DNA from: Curtobacterium sp. BH-2-1-1
Lineage (GTDB): Bacteria; Actinomycetota; Actinomycetes; Actinomycetales; Microbacteriaceae
Direction: 5' to 3'
NCBI RefSeq assembly: GCF_001806325.1
Contig: NZ_CP017580.1
Span: 1,178,001-1,242,000 of the forward strand
Length of the DNA stretch: 64,000 nt
Both the position numbers and the translations under genes were made by a program. Below the pieces are notes generated by a model, which searched no databases, was not told the DNA's origin, and saw only the letters and a program-made list of their open reading frames with translations. The first letter of the stretch is position 1; every line of letters begins with the position of its first letter. Below, in pieces: positions 62,461-64,000 of the stretch.

Positions 62461-63291
62461 ATGACCGTTCCGAACATCACCCTGAACGACGGCAAGACCA
62501 TCCCGCAGCTCGGCTTCGGCGTCTTCCAGATCGACCCCTCCGAGACGAAGGAAGCGACGCTCGCGGCGCTCGAGGTCGGCTACCGCCACATCGACACCGC
62601 CGAGATGTACGGCAACGAGAAGGAGGTCGGCGAGGCCATCGCTTCGTCGGGCATCCCGCGCGAGGAGATCTTCGTCACGTCGAAGCTCAACAACGGCTTC
62701 CACGACCCCGAGGCAGCGCTGGAGAACGGCAAGAAGTCGGCCGACCTGCTCGGCGGCTACACCGACCTCTTCCTCATCCACTGGCCGCTGCCCACCGTGT
62801 CGGACTTCGTGCCGACCTGGAAGGCGATGGAGGAGCTCTACCGCGGCGGCACCGCCCGCTCGATCGGCGTGAGCAACTTCCAGGCCCACCACCTCAACCG
62901 CCTCGCCGCCGAGACCACGATCACCCCGGCCGTGAACCAGATCGAGGTGCACCCGTACCTCACGCAGGACGAGCTCCGCGCCTACGACCGCGAGCACGGC
63001 ATCGCGACCGAGGCCTGGTCGCCCATCGCGCAGGGCCTCGTGCTCGACGACGAGACGATCACCCGCATCGCCGGCAACGTCGGCAAGTCCGCGGCGCAGG
63101 TCGTCCTCCGCTGGCACATCCAGCGCGGCGACATCGTCTTCCCGAAGTCGGTCACCCGAACCCGCGTCGAGGAGAACTTCGCGATCTTCGACTTCGAGCT
63201 CTCCGACGAGGACATGACGGCGATCTCGTCGCTCGACAAGGGGCACCGCACCGGTCCGGACCCGGACACGTTCGACTACGTCCCGGCCTGA
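62461..63291 (+). CDS. Aldo/keto reductase (AKR5 type)
   Basis: 276 residues. Tetrad: Asp45, Tyr50 (HIDTAEMYGNE), Lys75 (FVTSKL), His107 (LIHWPL). The GVSNF and PKSVTRTRVEEN stretches bind NADPH. Similar to 2,5-diketogluconate and general aldehyde reductases. Substrate not readable. Different branch from the reductase at 23465, which has an extra region. Terminator follows. Confidence 0.95.
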   Translation: MTVPNITLNDGKTIPQLGFGVFQIDPSETKEATLAALEVGYRHIDTAEMYGNEKEVGEAIASSGIPREEIFVTSKLNNGFHDPEAALENGKKSADLLGGYTDLFLIHWPLPTVSDFVPTWKAMEELYRGGTARSIGVSNFQAHHLNRLAAETTITPAVNQIEVHPYLTQDELRAYDREHGIATEAWSPIAQGLVLDDETITRIAGNVGKSAAQVVLRWHIQRGDIVFPKSVTRTRVEENFAIFDFELSDEDMTAISSLDKGHRTGPDPDTFDYVPA

Positions 63292-63306
63292 TCTCAGGAC
63301 GCAAGG

Positions 63307-63340
63307 AAGGGGGCGGCAACCGATCGGTTGCCGCCCCCTT
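63307..63340. terminator. 34-bp perfect palindrome terminator
   Basis: AAGGGGGCGGCAACCGA joined directly to its complement, between convergent genes; serves both. Runs of T at the + end (CTTCTCG). Confidence 0.9.
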
Positions 63341-63360
63341 CTCGTTGGCGTCAGCAGCGA

Positions 63361-63822
63361 CTACTCCGCCTGCGCTTCGATGATGTTCTGCTGGCCCTTG
63401 TCCGAGATGGACTCCGGCTCCTCGCCGCCGAACAGGACATCGTTCCCGTTGCCGAGGACCGTCACGGTCCCAGCATCTTCGACCGTGACGCGGGTGAGCG
63501 AGCTCTGCACGATCAGCTCATCGACCGCGCCCAGGTGCACGATCGAATCGCTGCCGGACACGGTGACCTTCTCGCAAGCGCCCTGCAACGTCACCTCGGC
63601 GCCGGACTGATCGATGACCGCCTGGCCGTCGACGCATTCGGCATCTGCCTTGGTGTCGGGGACGCGGATCTCGTCGGCAGGAAGGACGGTGGCGGTCGGC
63701 GACGGCTTGGCTGCATCGGCCGAGCTCGACGACTTCGATTCGCCACCAGCTGCACAGCCGGCGAGTGCGGCGACCATCACGGTAGCGGTGATGACGGGGA
63801 GGAGGAAGCGGTTGGGTCGCAT
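63361..63822 (-). CDS. DUF3060 lipoprotein
   Basis: 153 residues. Lipobox MVAALAGC; Ser/Lys linker; then a beta-helical DUF3060 domain (VDGQAVIDQSGAEVTLQGACEKVTVSGSDS ... VTVLGNGNDVLF). Two cysteines might bridge. Function unknown. Extracytoplasmic. Confidence 0.85.
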   Translation of the reverse strand: MRPNRFLLPVITATVMVAALAGCAAGGESKSSSSADAAKPSPTATVLPADEIRVPDTKADAECVDGQAVIDQSGAEVTLQGACEKVTVSGSDSIVHLGAVDELIVQSSLTRVTVEDAGTVTVLGNGNDVLFGGEEPESISDKGQQNIIEAQAE

Positions 63823-63873
63823 GACGGCGCCTTTCGTTCGGGCCAGGGCGTGTGCAGGAAGAAGAAGTCAGAG

Positions 63874-63908
63874 AACGGGAGGGCCCGAGGGTTTCGGGCC
63901 CTCCCGTT
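63874..63908 (-). terminator. Hairpin terminator of the gene cut by the right edge
   Basis: Stem AACGGGAGGGCCCGA / TCGGGCCCTCCCGTT, 15 bp, five-base loop, followed by GTTGTTGG on the + side; it is 14 bases after the partial gene's stop. Confidence 0.85.
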
Positions 63909-63921
63909 GTTGGTGGTGGTG

Positions 63922-64000
63922 TTACTGGGCGTTGCGGTCGATGGTGAAGGGCGCCTGGACGCTGGAGGTCTTCCCCGCGGCCGTGGTCTGCTTCACCTCG
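63922..64000 (-). CDS. C-terminal end of an unidentified protein
   Basis: The last 25 codons, ending KTSSVQAPFTIDRNAQ, run off the right edge. Terminator downstream supports a real gene on this strand. Too short to identify. Confidence 0.6.
   Translation of the reverse strand, partial: EVKQTTAAGKTSSVQAPFTIDRNAQ

Overview
The window is very GC-rich, gene-dense chromosomal DNA from an actinobacterium. Gene content (DtxR/MntR-type regulator, Asp23/AmaP operon, HAIR-controlled clpB without an N domain, septum-formation protein, many GTGA/ATGA overlaps and probable leaderless starts) points to Microbacteriaceae, most likely Curtobacterium or a close relative. That placement is inferred from recalled protein families, not from a search. 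I saw no tRNA, rRNA, CRISPR array, prophage or insertion sequence; this looks like core chromosome with small accessory patches.

Layout. 1-3930: truncated AraC-type regulator, a CynX-like transporter gene broken by an in-frame TAG, then purA with a low-molecular-weight phosphatase. 4039-7701: large secreted subtilisin. 7813-11289: a three-gene operon of TetR regulator, an ABC-ATPase-like protein that has lost its nucleotide-binding motifs, and a YhgE/Pip membrane protein, with a palindromic operator in front. 11372-16133: LacI regulator, TrmH methyltransferase, a second TetR regulator behind a 24-bp tandem duplication, HAD phosphatase plus a Tam-like methyltransferase, and a frameshifted secreted-protein gene. 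16152-18907: L,D-transpeptidase and secreted PAP2 phosphatase. 19081-22475: CPBP protease, DtxR/MntR-type regulator and a CaCA cation exchanger under a yybP-ykoY (manganese) riboswitch, probably a metal-homeostasis neighbourhood.

22715-30409: HEAT-repeat protein, aldo/keto reductase, septum-formation-type membrane protein overlapping pyrE, a polytopic membrane protein, and a coiled-coil M23 peptidase. 30406-33459: a leftward Asp23 envelope-stress operon of five overlapping genes followed by an APH-type kinase. 33579-40407: exonuclease III, a Met/Cys-rich probable copper-binding protein, AEC transporter, nitroreductase, thioesterase, HAD phosphatase, trpF, Ser/Thr kinase, HVA1/TUDOR protein. 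40412-52172: DedA protein, divergent ROK regulator and GH20 hexosaminidase, fructose operon (DeoR-fruK-PTS IIABC), and a sugar ABC importer.

52372-64000: DUF2231 protein, clpB with a HAIR (HspR) operator, drug-type MFS exporter, tatA, a polyprenyl glycosylphosphotransferase, GH2 beta-mannosidase with a Gly/Ala/Pro-rich insert, a small conserved protein, a second aldo/keto reductase, a DUF3060 lipoprotein and the end of another gene.

The least explained material is intergenic. Three families of palindromic repeats recur, mostly at gene 3' ends. Two families occur as a composite roughly 100 bp element in two copies and opposite orientation (22578-22679 and 44149-44260).
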